A stretch of 64,000 nucleotides of DNA. Origin: Micromonospora sp. FIMYZ51 (GTDB taxonomy: Bacteria > Actinomycetota > Actinomycetes > Mycobacteriales > Micromonosporaceae). Shown here piece after piece: positions 49,320 to 58,070 of the stretch. A program made the translations under genes and the position numbers. Under the pieces are notes generated by a model. It was not told where the DNA came from and searched no databases. It saw only the letters and a list, made by a program, of their open reading frames with translations. The DNA lies in the NCBI RefSeq assembly GCF_038246755.1, contig NZ_CP134706.1, positions 6,141,501 to 6,205,500 of the forward strand, given 5' to 3'. The stretch's first letter is position 1. Each line of letters starts with the position of its first letter.

Positions 49320-51497
49320 ATGACAGACGGTGCACGAGCGGCGACGCTATCGGGGCCCACGCCCCGGGAGGTGGCGACGCACTGCCCGTACTGCGCCCTC
49401 CAGTGCGGGATGACCCTGCGCGAGGAGCACGGCCAGGTGACCGTGCTGCCCCGGGAGTTCCCCACCAACCGGGGCGGCCTCTGCCAGAAGGGCTGGACCT
49501 CGGCCGAGCTGCTCCACCACCCCGACCGGCTGACCACCCCGCTGCTCCGCGACCCGGCCAGCGGTGAGCTGCGCCCGGCGACCTGGGACGCCGCGCTGGA
49601 GCGGATCACCACCGGACTGCGCGACGTGCAGCGGCGGCACGGCCGCGATGCGGTCGCCGTCTTCGGCGGGGGCGGGCTCACCAACGAGAAGGCGTACGCG
49701 CTGGGCCGGTTCGCCCGGGTGACGCTCGGCACCCGGCACATCGACTACAACGGACGGTTCTGCATGTCCTCGGCCGCTGCGGCGGGCATGCGCGCCTTCG
49801 GTGTCGACCGTGGGCTGCCGTTTCCCCTGGCCGACCTCGGTCGGGCGGACACCCTGCTGCTGGTCGGCGCGAATCCGGCGGAGACCATGCCGCCGCTGAT
49901 GCGCTGGCTGACCGAGCAGCGGCAGCGGGGCGGCAAACTGATCGTGGTCGACCCTCGGGTCACCGCCACCGCACGGCAGGCCGACCTGCACCTGCAACCC
50001 CTGCCCGGCACCGATCTGGCGGTGGCCAACGCGCTGCTGCACATCGCCCTGACCGCCGGCTACCTCGACGAGTCCTACATCGAGACCCGCACCCACGGCT
50101 TCACCGCCGTCCGCCGGACCGTGGCGAGTTGGTGGCCGGCCCGCGCCGAGGCGCTCTCCGGCGTACCCGTGGCCGACCTGGAGGAGACCGCCCGCGCCCT
50201 CGGCACCGCCGAGCGGGTCATCATCCTCACCGCCCGGGGCGCAGAACAGCACGCCAAGGGCGTCGACACGGTCACCGGCTTCGTCAACCTGGCGCTCGCG
50301 CTCGGCCTACCCGGCCGGCCCGGCTCCGGGTACGGCTGCCTGACCGGGCAGGGCAACGGGCAGGGCGGGCGGGAGCACGGGCAGAAGGCCGACCAGCTCC
50401 CCGGTTACCGGAAGATCGACGACCCCGAGGCGCGGGCACACGTCGCGCGGGTGTGGGGGGTGCCCGCCGACGAGCTGCCCGGACCGGGCGTGCCGGCGTA
50501 CCAGTTGCTGGACTCGCTGGGCACGGCGGAGGGGCCACGGGCGTTGCTGGTCTTCGGCTCCAACCCGGTGGTCTCCGCACCTCGCGCCGCCCGGATCGAG
50601 GGCCGGCTGCGCGACCTGGACCTGCTCGTCGTCGCCGACTTCCTGCTCTCCGAGACGGCCGCGCTGGCCGACGTGGTGCTGCCCACCGCCCAGTGGGCCG
50701 AGGAGGAGGGCACGATGACCAACCTGGAGGGACGGGTGCTGCGCCGCCGCGCACTGCGCCGCCCCCCACCCGACGTCCGCACCGACCTGGAAATCCTCGC
50801 CACCCTCGCCACCCGCCTGCAAGGAAGGGCCCCTTCTTATCGCCTGGTGCATAGCAAGGGCCCCCTATTAACAGCCAGCAGCGACCAGGCGGCCGACGCC
50901 GCCGATCCGCGTACGGTGTTCGAGGAGCTGCGGCGGGCCTCAGCCGGCGGGCTCGCCGACTACGCCGGGATCAGCTGGGAGCGGATCGACGCCGCCGACG
51001 GGGTCTTCTGGCCGTGCCCGCGCGAGGACGAGGCCGACTCCCCCCGACTCTTCGCCGACCGCTTCGCCACCCCCGACGGGCTGGCCCGGTTCCACCCGGT
51101 GGAGCACCGGCCGGCCGCCGAGGAGGTCTGCGCCGAGTATCCGCTGCACTTCACCACCGGCCGGGTGCTCGCCCAGTACCAGTCCGGCAACCAGACCCGC
51201 CGGGTGGCCGCGTTGCGACGGGCGGCACCGGAAGCCTCCGTGGAACTGCATCCCGACCTCGCCGCCCGGCTGGGCGTGACCGACGGTGAACCGGTCCGGG
51301 TGGTCTCCCGGCGCGGCGAGTTCCGGGCGCCGGCCCGGCTCAGCTCGGCCATCCGGCCGGACACGGTCTTCGCGCCCTTCCACTGGGGCGGGGCGGCACG
51401 GGCCAACTCGGTCACCAACGACGCCGTCGACCCGATCTCCGGGATGCCCGAGTTCAAGATCTGCGCGGTCCGGGTGGAGAGAGCGGCAACGCCATGA
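49320..51497 (+). CDS. nasA: Assimilatory nitrate reductase, molybdopterin catalytic subunit
   Basis: 725 aa. [4Fe-4S] site Cys22, Cys25, Cys29 (HCPYCALQCGM) and Cys55 (GGLCQKG). bis-MGD domain: DYNGRFCMSSAAAAGMRAFG (Cys as likely Mo ligand), LLVGANPAETMPP, VVDPRVTATA, LTGQGNGQGGREHGQKADQLPGY; C-terminal molydopterin-binding barrel (FTTGRVLAQYQSGNQTRR). Reduces nitrate to nitrite. Residues about 501-518 come from a 53-bp repeat (QGRAPSYRLVHSKGPLLT) inserted between TRL and the next domain. ATG at 49320 has no ribosome site. Stop overlaps the next start (ATGA). Confidence 0.93.
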   Translation: MTDGARAATLSGPTPREVATHCPYCALQCGMTLREEHGQVTVLPREFPTNRGGLCQKGWTSAELLHHPDRLTTPLLRDPASGELRPATWDAALERITTGLRDVQRRHGRDAVAVFGGGGLTNEKAYALGRFARVTLGTRHIDYNGRFCMSSAAAAGMRAFGVDRGLPFPLADLGRADTLLLVGANPAETMPPLMRWLTEQRQRGGKLIVVDPRVTATARQADLHLQPLPGTDLAVANALLHIALTAGYLDESYIETRTHGFTAVRRTVASWWPARAEALSGVPVADLEETARALGTAERVIILTARGAEQHAKGVDTVTGFVNLALALGLPGRPGSGYGCLTGQGNGQGGREHGQKADQLPGYRKIDDPEARAHVARVWGVPADELPGPGVPAYQLLDSLGTAEGPRALLVFGSNPVVSAPRAARIEGRLRDLDLLVVADFLLSETAALADVVLPTAQWAEEEGTMTNLEGRVLRRRALRRPPPDVRTDLEILATLATRLQGRAPSYRLVHSKGPLLTASSDQAADAADPRTVFEELRRASAGGLADYAGISWERIDAADGVFWPCPREDEADSPRLFADRFATPDGLARFHPVEHRPAAEEVCAEYPLHFTTGRVLAQYQSGNQTRRVAALRRAAPEASVELHPDLAARLGVTDGEPVRVVSRRGEFRAPARLSSAIRPDTVFAPFHWGGAARANSVTNDAVDPISGMPEFKICAVRVERAATP
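50821..50873 (+). repeat. 53-bp palindromic element, copy C, inside nasA
   Basis: AAGGAAGGGCCCC then TTATCGCCTG then AAGGGCCCCC and TTAACA. Ungapped match to copies A and B. Read in a different frame from copy A and still stop-free. Confidence 0.88.
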
Positions 51498-52939
51498 TCA
51501 AGCGCGGCGAACGGATCGTGGTGGTCGGCAACGGGATGGCCGGGTCCCGGCTGGCCGGGGAGCTGTACGCCCGGGGCGACGATCTGAAGGTCACCGTGCT
51601 CGGCGCGGAACCACACCGGGCGTACAACCGGATCATGCTCTCCACCCTGCTCGCCGGGAAGATCAGCGAACCCGACGTGGAGCTGGCGGAGATCGCCGGG
51701 CGCGGTGTCGACCTGCGGTGCGGGGTCACGGTCCGCGCGATCGACCGCGACAGCCAGCAGGTACGCACCGACGACGGCGACACCATCCCGTACGCCCACC
51801 TGGTGCTCGCCACCGGCAGCCGGCCGGTGGTGCCGCCGCTGCCCGGCCTGGACGCGCGTCCGCTGCCGGACCGGGTGGTCGCGTTCCGCACGCTCGACGA
51901 CTGCCGGCGGATCGGCGCGCTTGCCGACGGTGCCCGCCGCGCCCTGGTGCTCGGCGGCGGGCTGCTCGGGCTGGAGGCGGCCCGTGGGCTGGCCGCCCGG
52001 GGCCTCGACGTCGGCGTGGTACACCGGGTGCCGTACCTGATGGAGCGCCAGCTCGACCCGACCGCCGGCGCCATCCTCGCCGACACGCTCGCCGACCTCG
52101 GCGTGACCGCCCACCTGGCCGTCACGCCGGTCGCGCTCGCGGCGGACCCCGCCGAGGTACGCCTGACGCTCGCCGACGGTACCCTGCTCGCCGCCGACCT
52201 GCTGGTGCTCGCCTGCGGGGTACGTCCCGACACGGCCCTGGCCGAGGCGGCCGGGCTGGCGGTGGGGCGGGGGGTGCTTGTCGACGACCGGCTGCGGACC
52301 AACGATCCACGGATCTCCGCGATCGGCGACTGCGCCCAGCACGAGAGCGGCCCGACGGGGCTTGTCGCACCGGCCTGGGCGCAGGCCCGGGTGGTCGCCC
52401 AACTGCTCACCGGCGAGGATCCGCAGGCCCGTTACCGGCCCCGACCGGTGGTGACCCGGCTCAAGGCGGCCGGCATCGACCTCGCCTCGATGGGCGACCC
52501 GGCAAGCGGTCCGGGCGAGGAGCTGACCTTCGCCGACCCGGCCCGGGGCACGTACGCCCGGCTGCGCATCCACGACGGCCGGCTGGCCGGGGCGATCCTG
52601 CTCGGCGACAACCCCTCGGTGGGCACGGTGATCCAGCTCTTCGACCGGGGGCAGCCGGTGCCGGCCGACCGGCGCGCGTTGCTGCTCGGCCGGGCCGTCG
52701 GCGGCGATGTTCCGACTCCGGCCGCGTCACCGGCGCTGATGCCGGACGCGGCCACCGTGTGCCAGTGCAACACGGTCAGCAAGGGCGCGCTGGTGAGCTG
52801 CTGGCGCGGTGGCGCACGCAGCCTCGACGCGATCGTCGCGGGAACTCGGGCCGGCACCGGCTGCGGCGGTTGCCGCGACGCGGTCGCCGGCATCGTCGAC
52901 TGGCTGTCCCGGGCGGATCCGGTGGAGGTGGCGCGATGA
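51494..52939 (+). CDS. NasC-like FAD/NADH diaphorase subunit with BFD [2Fe-2S] domain
   Basis: 481 aa. FAD site RIVVVGNGMAGSRLAGEL, AYNRIMLSTLLAGK, NAD(P)H site ALVLGGGLLGLEAARGL, and IGDCAQHESGPTGLVAPAW. The C-terminal BFD-type [2Fe-2S] domain has CQCNTVSKG and GTGCGGC (four Cys). It looks like the N-terminal part of NirB as a stand-alone protein, so it probably passes electrons from NADH to NasA. Coupled to nasA by ATGA overlap and to nirB by end overlap. Confidence 0.88.
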   Translation: MIKRGERIVVVGNGMAGSRLAGELYARGDDLKVTVLGAEPHRAYNRIMLSTLLAGKISEPDVELAEIAGRGVDLRCGVTVRAIDRDSQQVRTDDGDTIPYAHLVLATGSRPVVPPLPGLDARPLPDRVVAFRTLDDCRRIGALADGARRALVLGGGLLGLEAARGLAARGLDVGVVHRVPYLMERQLDPTAGAILADTLADLGVTAHLAVTPVALAADPAEVRLTLADGTLLAADLLVLACGVRPDTALAEAAGLAVGRGVLVDDRLRTNDPRISAIGDCAQHESGPTGLVAPAWAQARVVAQLLTGEDPQARYRPRPVVTRLKAAGIDLASMGDPASGPGEELTFADPARGTYARLRIHDGRLAGAILLGDNPSVGTVIQLFDRGQPVPADRRALLLGRAVGGDVPTPAASPALMPDAATVCQCNTVSKGALVSCWRGGARSLDAIVAGTRAGTGCGGCRDAVAGIVDWLSRADPVEVAR

Positions 52940-52962
52940 GCAGCACCGAAGGAGGTGGCGCG

Positions 52963-55485
52963 ATGAACGGCGGCAAGGTTGTCGTCATCGGTAACGGCAT
53001 GGTCGGGCAGCGGTTCGTGGACGCGCTGCGCGACCGCGACCCGCAGGGACGGTGGCGGGTCACCGTGCTCGCCGAGGAGAACCGCCCGGCGTACGACCGG
53101 GTGCGGCTCTCGGCGTACTTCGACGGGGTGGCGGCCGACGAGCTGAGCCTGCACACCCCGCACGACGGGGTCGAGTTACGCCTCGGCGAGCCGGCCACCG
53201 GCGTGGACCGGGTACGCCAGGTGGTGACCACGGCCGCCGGTGAGCACCCGTACGACGTGCTGGTGCTGGCCACCGGCTCGTACCCCTTCGTGCCGCCGGT
53301 GGCCGGGGCGGACCTGCCCGGCGTCTTCGTCTACCGCACCCTGGACGACCTCACCGCGATCCGCGAGCACGCCCGCGGCCGGCGGACCGGCGCGGTGATC
53401 GGCGGCGGCCTGCTCGGTCTGGAGGCGGCGAACGCGCTGCGCCTACTCGGGTTGACCACCAGCGTGGTGGAGTTCGCGCCCCGGCTGATGCCGGTGCAGG
53501 TGGACACGGCCGGCGGCGCGATGCTTCGCCGTTACGTCGAGGAGTTGGGGGTGGCCTGTCACCTCGGCGTGGCCACCACCGCGCTGCGGTCCGGCCCGGA
53601 CGGCGACGTCGCCGGGCTGGAGCTGGCCGACGGCACCGTGCTCGACGCCGACCTGGTGGTGGTGGCCGCCGGCATCCGCCCCCGCGACGAGTTGGCCCGC
53701 TCGGCCGGGCTCGGACTCGGTCCGCGCGGCGGGGTGCTGGTGGACGCCGCCTGCCGGACCGCCGACGAGCGGATCTACGCGGTGGGCGAGTGCGCGGCGG
53801 TCGACGGCACCTGTTACGGGCTGGTCGCCCCGGGCTACGCGATGGCCGAGGTGGTGGCCGATCGGCTGGTCGGCGGGGCGGCCACCTTCCCCGGCGCGGA
53901 CACCGCCACCAAGCTGAAGCTGCTCGGTGTCGATGTCGCGTCCTTCGGTGACGCGCACGGCACCACGCCGGGCTGCCTCGACGTGACCTGGACCGATCCG
54001 GCCACCCGGGTCTACGCCAAGCTGGTCCTCTCCGACGACGCGACGACGCTGCTCGGCGGGGTGCTGGTCGGTGACGCGGAGGCGTACCCGACGCTGCGCG
54101 CGAGCGTGGGCGGGCCGCTGCCGGCGGCGCCGCTGACGTTGCTCGCCCCCGCCGGTTCGGCCGGTGCGACGGCCGGTGCGCTGCCCCCGTCCGCGCAGGT
54201 CTGCTCCTGCAACGCGGTCACCCGGGCGGACATCGACTCGGCCATCGCCGCCGGCTGCGCGGACGTGCCGGCGCTGAAGGCGTGCACCCGCGCCGGCACC
54301 AGTTGCGGCTCCTGCGTACCGATGCTCAAGCAGTTGCTCGACGCGGCCGGCGTCGTCCAGTCCCGAGCGTTGTGCGAGCACTTCGACGTGGGCCGGCAGG
54401 AGTTGTTCGACATCGTCCGGGTACGCGGCATCCGGACCTTCTCCCGGCTGATCGCCGAACACGGCCGGGGTCGGGGCTGCGACATCTGCAAGCCGGTCGT
54501 CGCCTCGATCCTCGCCTCGCTGGGCAACGGGCACATCCTCGACGGTGAGCAGGCGTCGTTGCAGGACACCAACGACCACTTCCTGGCGAACCTGCAACGC
54601 GACGGCAGCTACTCGGTGGTGCCCCGGATCCCCGGCGGGGAGATCACCCCCGAGAAGCTGATCGTCATCGGCGAGGTGGCCCGGGACTTCAACCTCTACA
54701 CGAAGATCACCGGCGGGCAGCGGATCGACCTGTTCGGCGCCCGGGTCGACCAACTGCCGCAGATCTGGCGCCGGTTGGTCGACGCCGGCTTCGAGTCCGG
54801 GCACGCGTACGGCAAGGCACTGCGTACGGTGAAGTCCTGTGTCGGCGACACCTGGTGCCGGTACGGGGTGCAGGACTCGGTCGGGCTCGCCATCGCGCTG
54901 GAGCTGCGCTACCGGGGACTCCGCGCGCCACACAAGATCAAGTCGGCGGTCTCCGGGTGCGCCCGGGAATGCGCCGAGGCCCGGAGCAAGGACTTCGGCA
55001 TCATCGCCACCGAGACCGGCTGGAACCTCTACGTCGGCGGCAACGGTGGCTTCCGGCCCCGGCACGCCGACCTGTTCGCCACCGACCTGTCCACGGCGGC
55101 GCTGATCCAGCTGATCGACAGGTTCCTGATGTACTACATCCGCACCGCCGACCGGCTACAGCGCACCGCCGCCTGGATCGAGGCGATGGAGGGCGGTCTC
55201 GACCACCTTCGGGCGGTGATCGTGGACGATTCGCTCGGCCTCTGCGCGGAGTTGGACGCCGCGATGGCCCGGCACGTCACGTCCTACTCGGACGAGTGGC
55301 GGGACGTGCTTGAGGATCCGGAGCGGCTGCGCCGGTTCACCTCGTTCGTCAACGCTCCGGAGGTGCCCGACCCGTCGATCGCCTTCGTCACCGAACGCGG
55401 CCAACCCGTACCGATCGGTGGCCGACCACCATCCGACGGCGGCCGGCAACCGGTCGCGCTCGGCCTGCCGGAGGTACGGCGATGA
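52963..55485 (+). CDS. nirB: Nitrite reductase (NADH) large subunit
   Basis: 840 aa. FAD/NAD diaphorase (VVVIGNGMVGQRFVDAL, AVIGGGLLGLEAANAL), BFD [2Fe-2S] near 413-450 (CSCNAVTRAD, TSCGSCVP), ferredoxin-like half domains, siroheme/[4Fe-4S] Cys near 625-669 (SCVGDTWCRYG, GCARECAEA). Reduces nitrite to ammonium. ATG 52963 is preferred (AAGGAGG 7 nt upstream, MNGGKVVVIG); ATG 52936 is in frame and preceded by a duplicate of the same ribosome-site/start sequence. E. coli NirB is 847 aa. Confidence 0.95.
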   Translation: MNGGKVVVIGNGMVGQRFVDALRDRDPQGRWRVTVLAEENRPAYDRVRLSAYFDGVAADELSLHTPHDGVELRLGEPATGVDRVRQVVTTAAGEHPYDVLVLATGSYPFVPPVAGADLPGVFVYRTLDDLTAIREHARGRRTGAVIGGGLLGLEAANALRLLGLTTSVVEFAPRLMPVQVDTAGGAMLRRYVEELGVACHLGVATTALRSGPDGDVAGLELADGTVLDADLVVVAAGIRPRDELARSAGLGLGPRGGVLVDAACRTADERIYAVGECAAVDGTCYGLVAPGYAMAEVVADRLVGGAATFPGADTATKLKLLGVDVASFGDAHGTTPGCLDVTWTDPATRVYAKLVLSDDATTLLGGVLVGDAEAYPTLRASVGGPLPAAPLTLLAPAGSAGATAGALPPSAQVCSCNAVTRADIDSAIAAGCADVPALKACTRAGTSCGSCVPMLKQLLDAAGVVQSRALCEHFDVGRQELFDIVRVRGIRTFSRLIAEHGRGRGCDICKPVVASILASLGNGHILDGEQASLQDTNDHFLANLQRDGSYSVVPRIPGGEITPEKLIVIGEVARDFNLYTKITGGQRIDLFGARVDQLPQIWRRLVDAGFESGHAYGKALRTVKSCVGDTWCRYGVQDSVGLAIALELRYRGLRAPHKIKSAVSGCARECAEARSKDFGIIATETGWNLYVGGNGGFRPRHADLFATDLSTAALIQLIDRFLMYYIRTADRLQRTAAWIEAMEGGLDHLRAVIVDDSLGLCAELDAAMARHVTSYSDEWRDVLEDPERLRRFTSFVNAPEVPDPSIAFVTERGQPVPIGGRPPSDGGRQPVALGLPEVRR

Positions 55486-55829
55486 GTGCCCCGACCATGC
55501 TGCGCTGGACCGTGGTCTGCCCGCTCGACCGGCTGGATCCGGACCGGGGAGTCGCCGCCCTGGTCGACGGGGTGCAGGTGGCGCTCTTCCGGACCACAGA
55601 GGGGCTGTACGCAGTCGACAACCGCGACCCGGTGACCGGCGCGTACGTGTTGTCCCGGGGAATCGTGGGCAGCCGGGGCGGGGTGCCCACGGTGGCGTCG
55701 CCGCTGCACAAGCAGGTGTACGACCTGCGCACCGGAAACTGTCTCGACCTGCCCGGGGTCTCGGTGGCCCGGCACGAGGTCCGTTGCCGGGACGGCATGG
55801 TCGAGGTGCGGCTGCGACAGGAGGGGTGA
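55482..55829 (+). CDS. nirD: Nitrite reductase (NADH) small subunit
   Basis: 115 aa Rieske-like fold: LRWTVVCPLDRLDPDRGVAAL, FRTTEGLYAVDNRDPVTGAYVLSRGI, SPLHKQVYDLRTGNCLD. As in other NirD, the Rieske Cys/His ligands are absent (no CxH pairs). ATG overlaps the nirB stop; nnaR follows at once. Confidence 0.95.
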   Translation: MSAPTMLRWTVVCPLDRLDPDRGVAALVDGVQVALFRTTEGLYAVDNRDPVTGAYVLSRGIVGSRGGVPTVASPLHKQVYDLRTGNCLDLPGVSVARHEVRCRDGMVEVRLRQEG

Positions 55830-56918
55830 ATGCGCGAGGAACTGGCCGGCTTCACCATCGGGGTGACCGCCGACCGACGGCGGGACGAACTCGCCGCACT
55901 GCTGCAACGGCGCGGCGCCCGGGTGGTGCTCGCTCCCGCGCTGCGGATCGTGCCGCTCGCGGACGACACCGAACTACGCGAGGCCACCCGCGCCTGCCTG
56001 GACCGGCCGCCGGACATCCTGATGGCCAACACCGGCATCGGCATGCGCGGTTGGCTGGAGGCGGCCGAGGGGTGGGGGCTGGCCGAGCCGCTGCGCTCGG
56101 TGCTCGGCGGCGCGTACGTGGTGGCCCGGGGACCCAAGGCGCGCGGCGCGATCCGCGCGGCCGGCCTGTACGACCAGTGGTCCCCCGCCTCGGAAAGCTG
56201 CGACGAGGTGGTCGACCACCTGCGCGAGCGGGGCGTGGCCGGGCAGGTGATCGCCATGCAGCTGCACGGTGAACGGCAGCCGGAGTGCACCCGGGCGTTG
56301 GAGGAGGCCGGCGCCACCGTGATCGAGGTCCCGGTCTACCGCTGGGCCCCACCGACCGATCCGGCACCGCTGCACCGGCTGGTCGACCTGGTGGCCGGCC
56401 GGCTGGTGGACGCGGTCACCTTCACCTCGGCACCGGCGGCGGAGGCGCTGGTACGCGCCGCCGGTGACCGTACCGAGGCGGTGCTTGAGGCGTTTCGCGG
56501 CGACGTGCTGGCCAGCTGCGTCGGGCCGGTGACCGCGGAGCCTCTGGTCCGGCGGGGGGTGCCGGTCAGTGCGCCGAGTCGGGCCCGGCTCGGCGCACTG
56601 GTCCGGACGATCGTCGACGAGCTACCCCGGCGGACGGTCACCATCAAGGCGGCCGGCCACCTGCTCACCCTGCGCGGGCATGCCGCCGTGGTCGACGGGG
56701 AACTACGCCCACTCGCCCCGGCACCGATGGCGGTGCTGCGGGCGCTGGCCGCCGCGCCGGGGCGGGTGCTCTCCCGTACCGCCCTGCTGCGTACGCTGCC
56801 GCGCGGCGCCGACGAGCACGCGGTGGAGATGGCGGTGGCCCGGCTGCGGGCCGGTCTGCGTGCCCCGAGGGTCGTGCAGACCGTGGTCAAGCGCGGCTAT
56901 CGGCTCCGGGTCGACTAG
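55830..56918 (+). CDS. nnaR: NnaR-type HemD-like/winged-helix regulator
   Basis: 362 aa. Residues 1-250 are a uroporphyrinogen-III synthase (HemD) fold: FTIGVTADRRRDELAALLQR, ILMANTGIGMRGWLEA, ARGPKARGAIRAAG. Residues 265-362 are an OmpR-type DNA-binding domain (LAPAPMAVLRALAAAPGRVLS, HAVEMAVARLRAGL, VQTVVKRGYRLR). Streptomyces NnaR has this design and activates nitrite reduction with GlnR. It begins at the base after the nirD stop. Whether it keeps synthase activity (siroheme supply for NirB) is unknown. Confidence 0.88.
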   Translation: MREELAGFTIGVTADRRRDELAALLQRRGARVVLAPALRIVPLADDTELREATRACLDRPPDILMANTGIGMRGWLEAAEGWGLAEPLRSVLGGAYVVARGPKARGAIRAAGLYDQWSPASESCDEVVDHLRERGVAGQVIAMQLHGERQPECTRALEEAGATVIEVPVYRWAPPTDPAPLHRLVDLVAGRLVDAVTFTSAPAAEALVRAAGDRTEAVLEAFRGDVLASCVGPVTAEPLVRRGVPVSAPSRARLGALVRTIVDELPRRTVTIKAAGHLLTLRGHAAVVDGELRPLAPAPMAVLRALAAAPGRVLSRTALLRTLPRGADEHAVEMAVARLRAGLRAPRVVQTVVKRGYRLRVD

Positions 56919-57916
56919 CTGCGGGCCTCGGGTCGAGCGGACGTCGGCTGCCGGTCGGCGGCGGCGGCCCGGGTCCCCTGCGTTCCCCCGCCGAGGACCA
57001 GGTCGACCAGCGCGTCCAGGAAGTCCGAGGCGTGGCCGGCCTCGTCCCGGGCGATCTCGGCGAAGAGCGCGGCGGCCTCGCTCTCCCCCACCGACGCGGC
57101 CTGCCGGCTGAACGTCGGATCAATGGTGGTGGCCTCGTGCTGCTCACCGGCGATCGTGGTACGCAGGTTCGCCTCGTTCCCGCCGACCAGGCCGTACAGG
57201 TTGGCTGCCTCGGCGAAGTGCTCGCCGAGTTCCTGGCTTGCGGTGTTCTCGAAGAGGCGGGCCAGCCGTAGCCGGCCGGTGGCCCGGGCGTGCTCGGCGT
57301 ACGCGGTGTACCGGGCGTAGGCGAACGCCTCGCCGCGCAGCGTCGCCAGCAGGTTCTCCTGGGTTTCACCGGAGCAGGCGGGCTCGGTGGCCTCGATCGG
57401 CACCGGCGGGACCGGTACCCCGACCGGCACCCGGACTCCGCTGCCGGGATGGGTGATCGCGAAGAGCGCGATCCGGAACCGTTCGGCGTGCACTCCCTCG
57501 TCCCCGGCGAGTTCGTCCCAGAGCGCCGCGGCCGGCAGGCAGCCGTCCCGGCGCGCCTGCTCGGCGTAGCGCGGGTAGGTGACGGTGTGCTCCTCCGACT
57601 CACCGGCGATCGACTCACGGAGGTTTGCGGTGTTGCTCCGGACGAAGTCGATCAGCTCGGCCTGCTCCGCGAAGTGTTCGTCCAGCTCGGTTTCTGCCGT
57701 GCTGCGGAACAGTTCCGCGATCTCCGCCTGCCCGGTCCGTGCCGCCTCCTGCGCGTACGCCAGGTAGGCGGCGTGCGCGAACGCCTCCCCCTCCATCGCG
57801 GTGAGCGTGTCGGCGCGGGTGGTCGGATCGGAGACCGCAGCTCGCGCGGGTGTGCCGACCAGCCCGACGCCGAGCGCCGTCCCCACGAGCACTGCGATGA
57901 CTCTGGCCTTCTGCAT
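56915..57916 (-). CDS. Secreted double ferritin-like (rubrerythrin-type) protein
   Basis: 333 aa. Signal peptide to about residue 27 (VGTPARAAV), then two tandem ferritin-like four-helix units (about 30-165 and 185-315). Unit 1 has EGEAFAHAAYLAYA, ELDEHFAEQAEL, GESEEHTVTYPRYA, DEGVHAERF. Unit 2 has RGEAFAYARYTAYA, ELGEHFAEAANL, GEQHEATTI, DEAGHASDF. Each keeps the Glu/ExxH metal-ligand pattern, so it may hold a di-iron centre outside the membrane. No rubredoxin Cys4 site. ATG 57916 follows GGAGGGGGA. It converges on nnaR, and the two stop codons overlap in one CTAG. Confidence 0.85.
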   Translation of the reverse strand: MQKARVIAVLVGTALGVGLVGTPARAAVSDPTTRADTLTAMEGEAFAHAAYLAYAQEAARTGQAEIAELFRSTAETELDEHFAEQAELIDFVRSNTANLRESIAGESEEHTVTYPRYAEQARRDGCLPAAALWDELAGDEGVHAERFRIALFAITHPGSGVRVPVGVPVPPVPIEATEPACSGETQENLLATLRGEAFAYARYTAYAEHARATGRLRLARLFENTASQELGEHFAEAANLYGLVGGNEANLRTTIAGEQHEATTIDPTFSRQAASVGESEAAALFAEIARDEAGHASDFLDALVDLVLGGGTQGTRAAAADRQPTSARPEARS

Positions 57917-58009
57917 GGACTCCCCCTCCAATCAGCGCGCAAAGTGCGCATTCCTTCACGCGGCGTGATATTCGGGAGAATCCTATGTCTTCGCAGGTCA
58001 GAGCGGTTT

Positions 58010-58026
58010 CCGCGACTTCGTCGCGG
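58010..58026 (-). terminator. Weak stem-loop after the conservon
   Basis: 7-bp stem CCGCGAC with its complement around a TTC loop, about 45 nt beyond the GTPase stop. Could end the leftward conservon transcript. Confidence 0.4.
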
Positions 58027-58070
58027 AGGCGCGGCGCGGGGACGACGCCGCCAAAAACGACAAACCGCCG

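Noticed and set aside
51286..52962. Extending nirB upstream to 51286 as a 1,399-aa protein
   Set aside because: The extra 550 codons lie over nasA and the diaphorase gene in a shadow frame; NirB homology begins at 52963.
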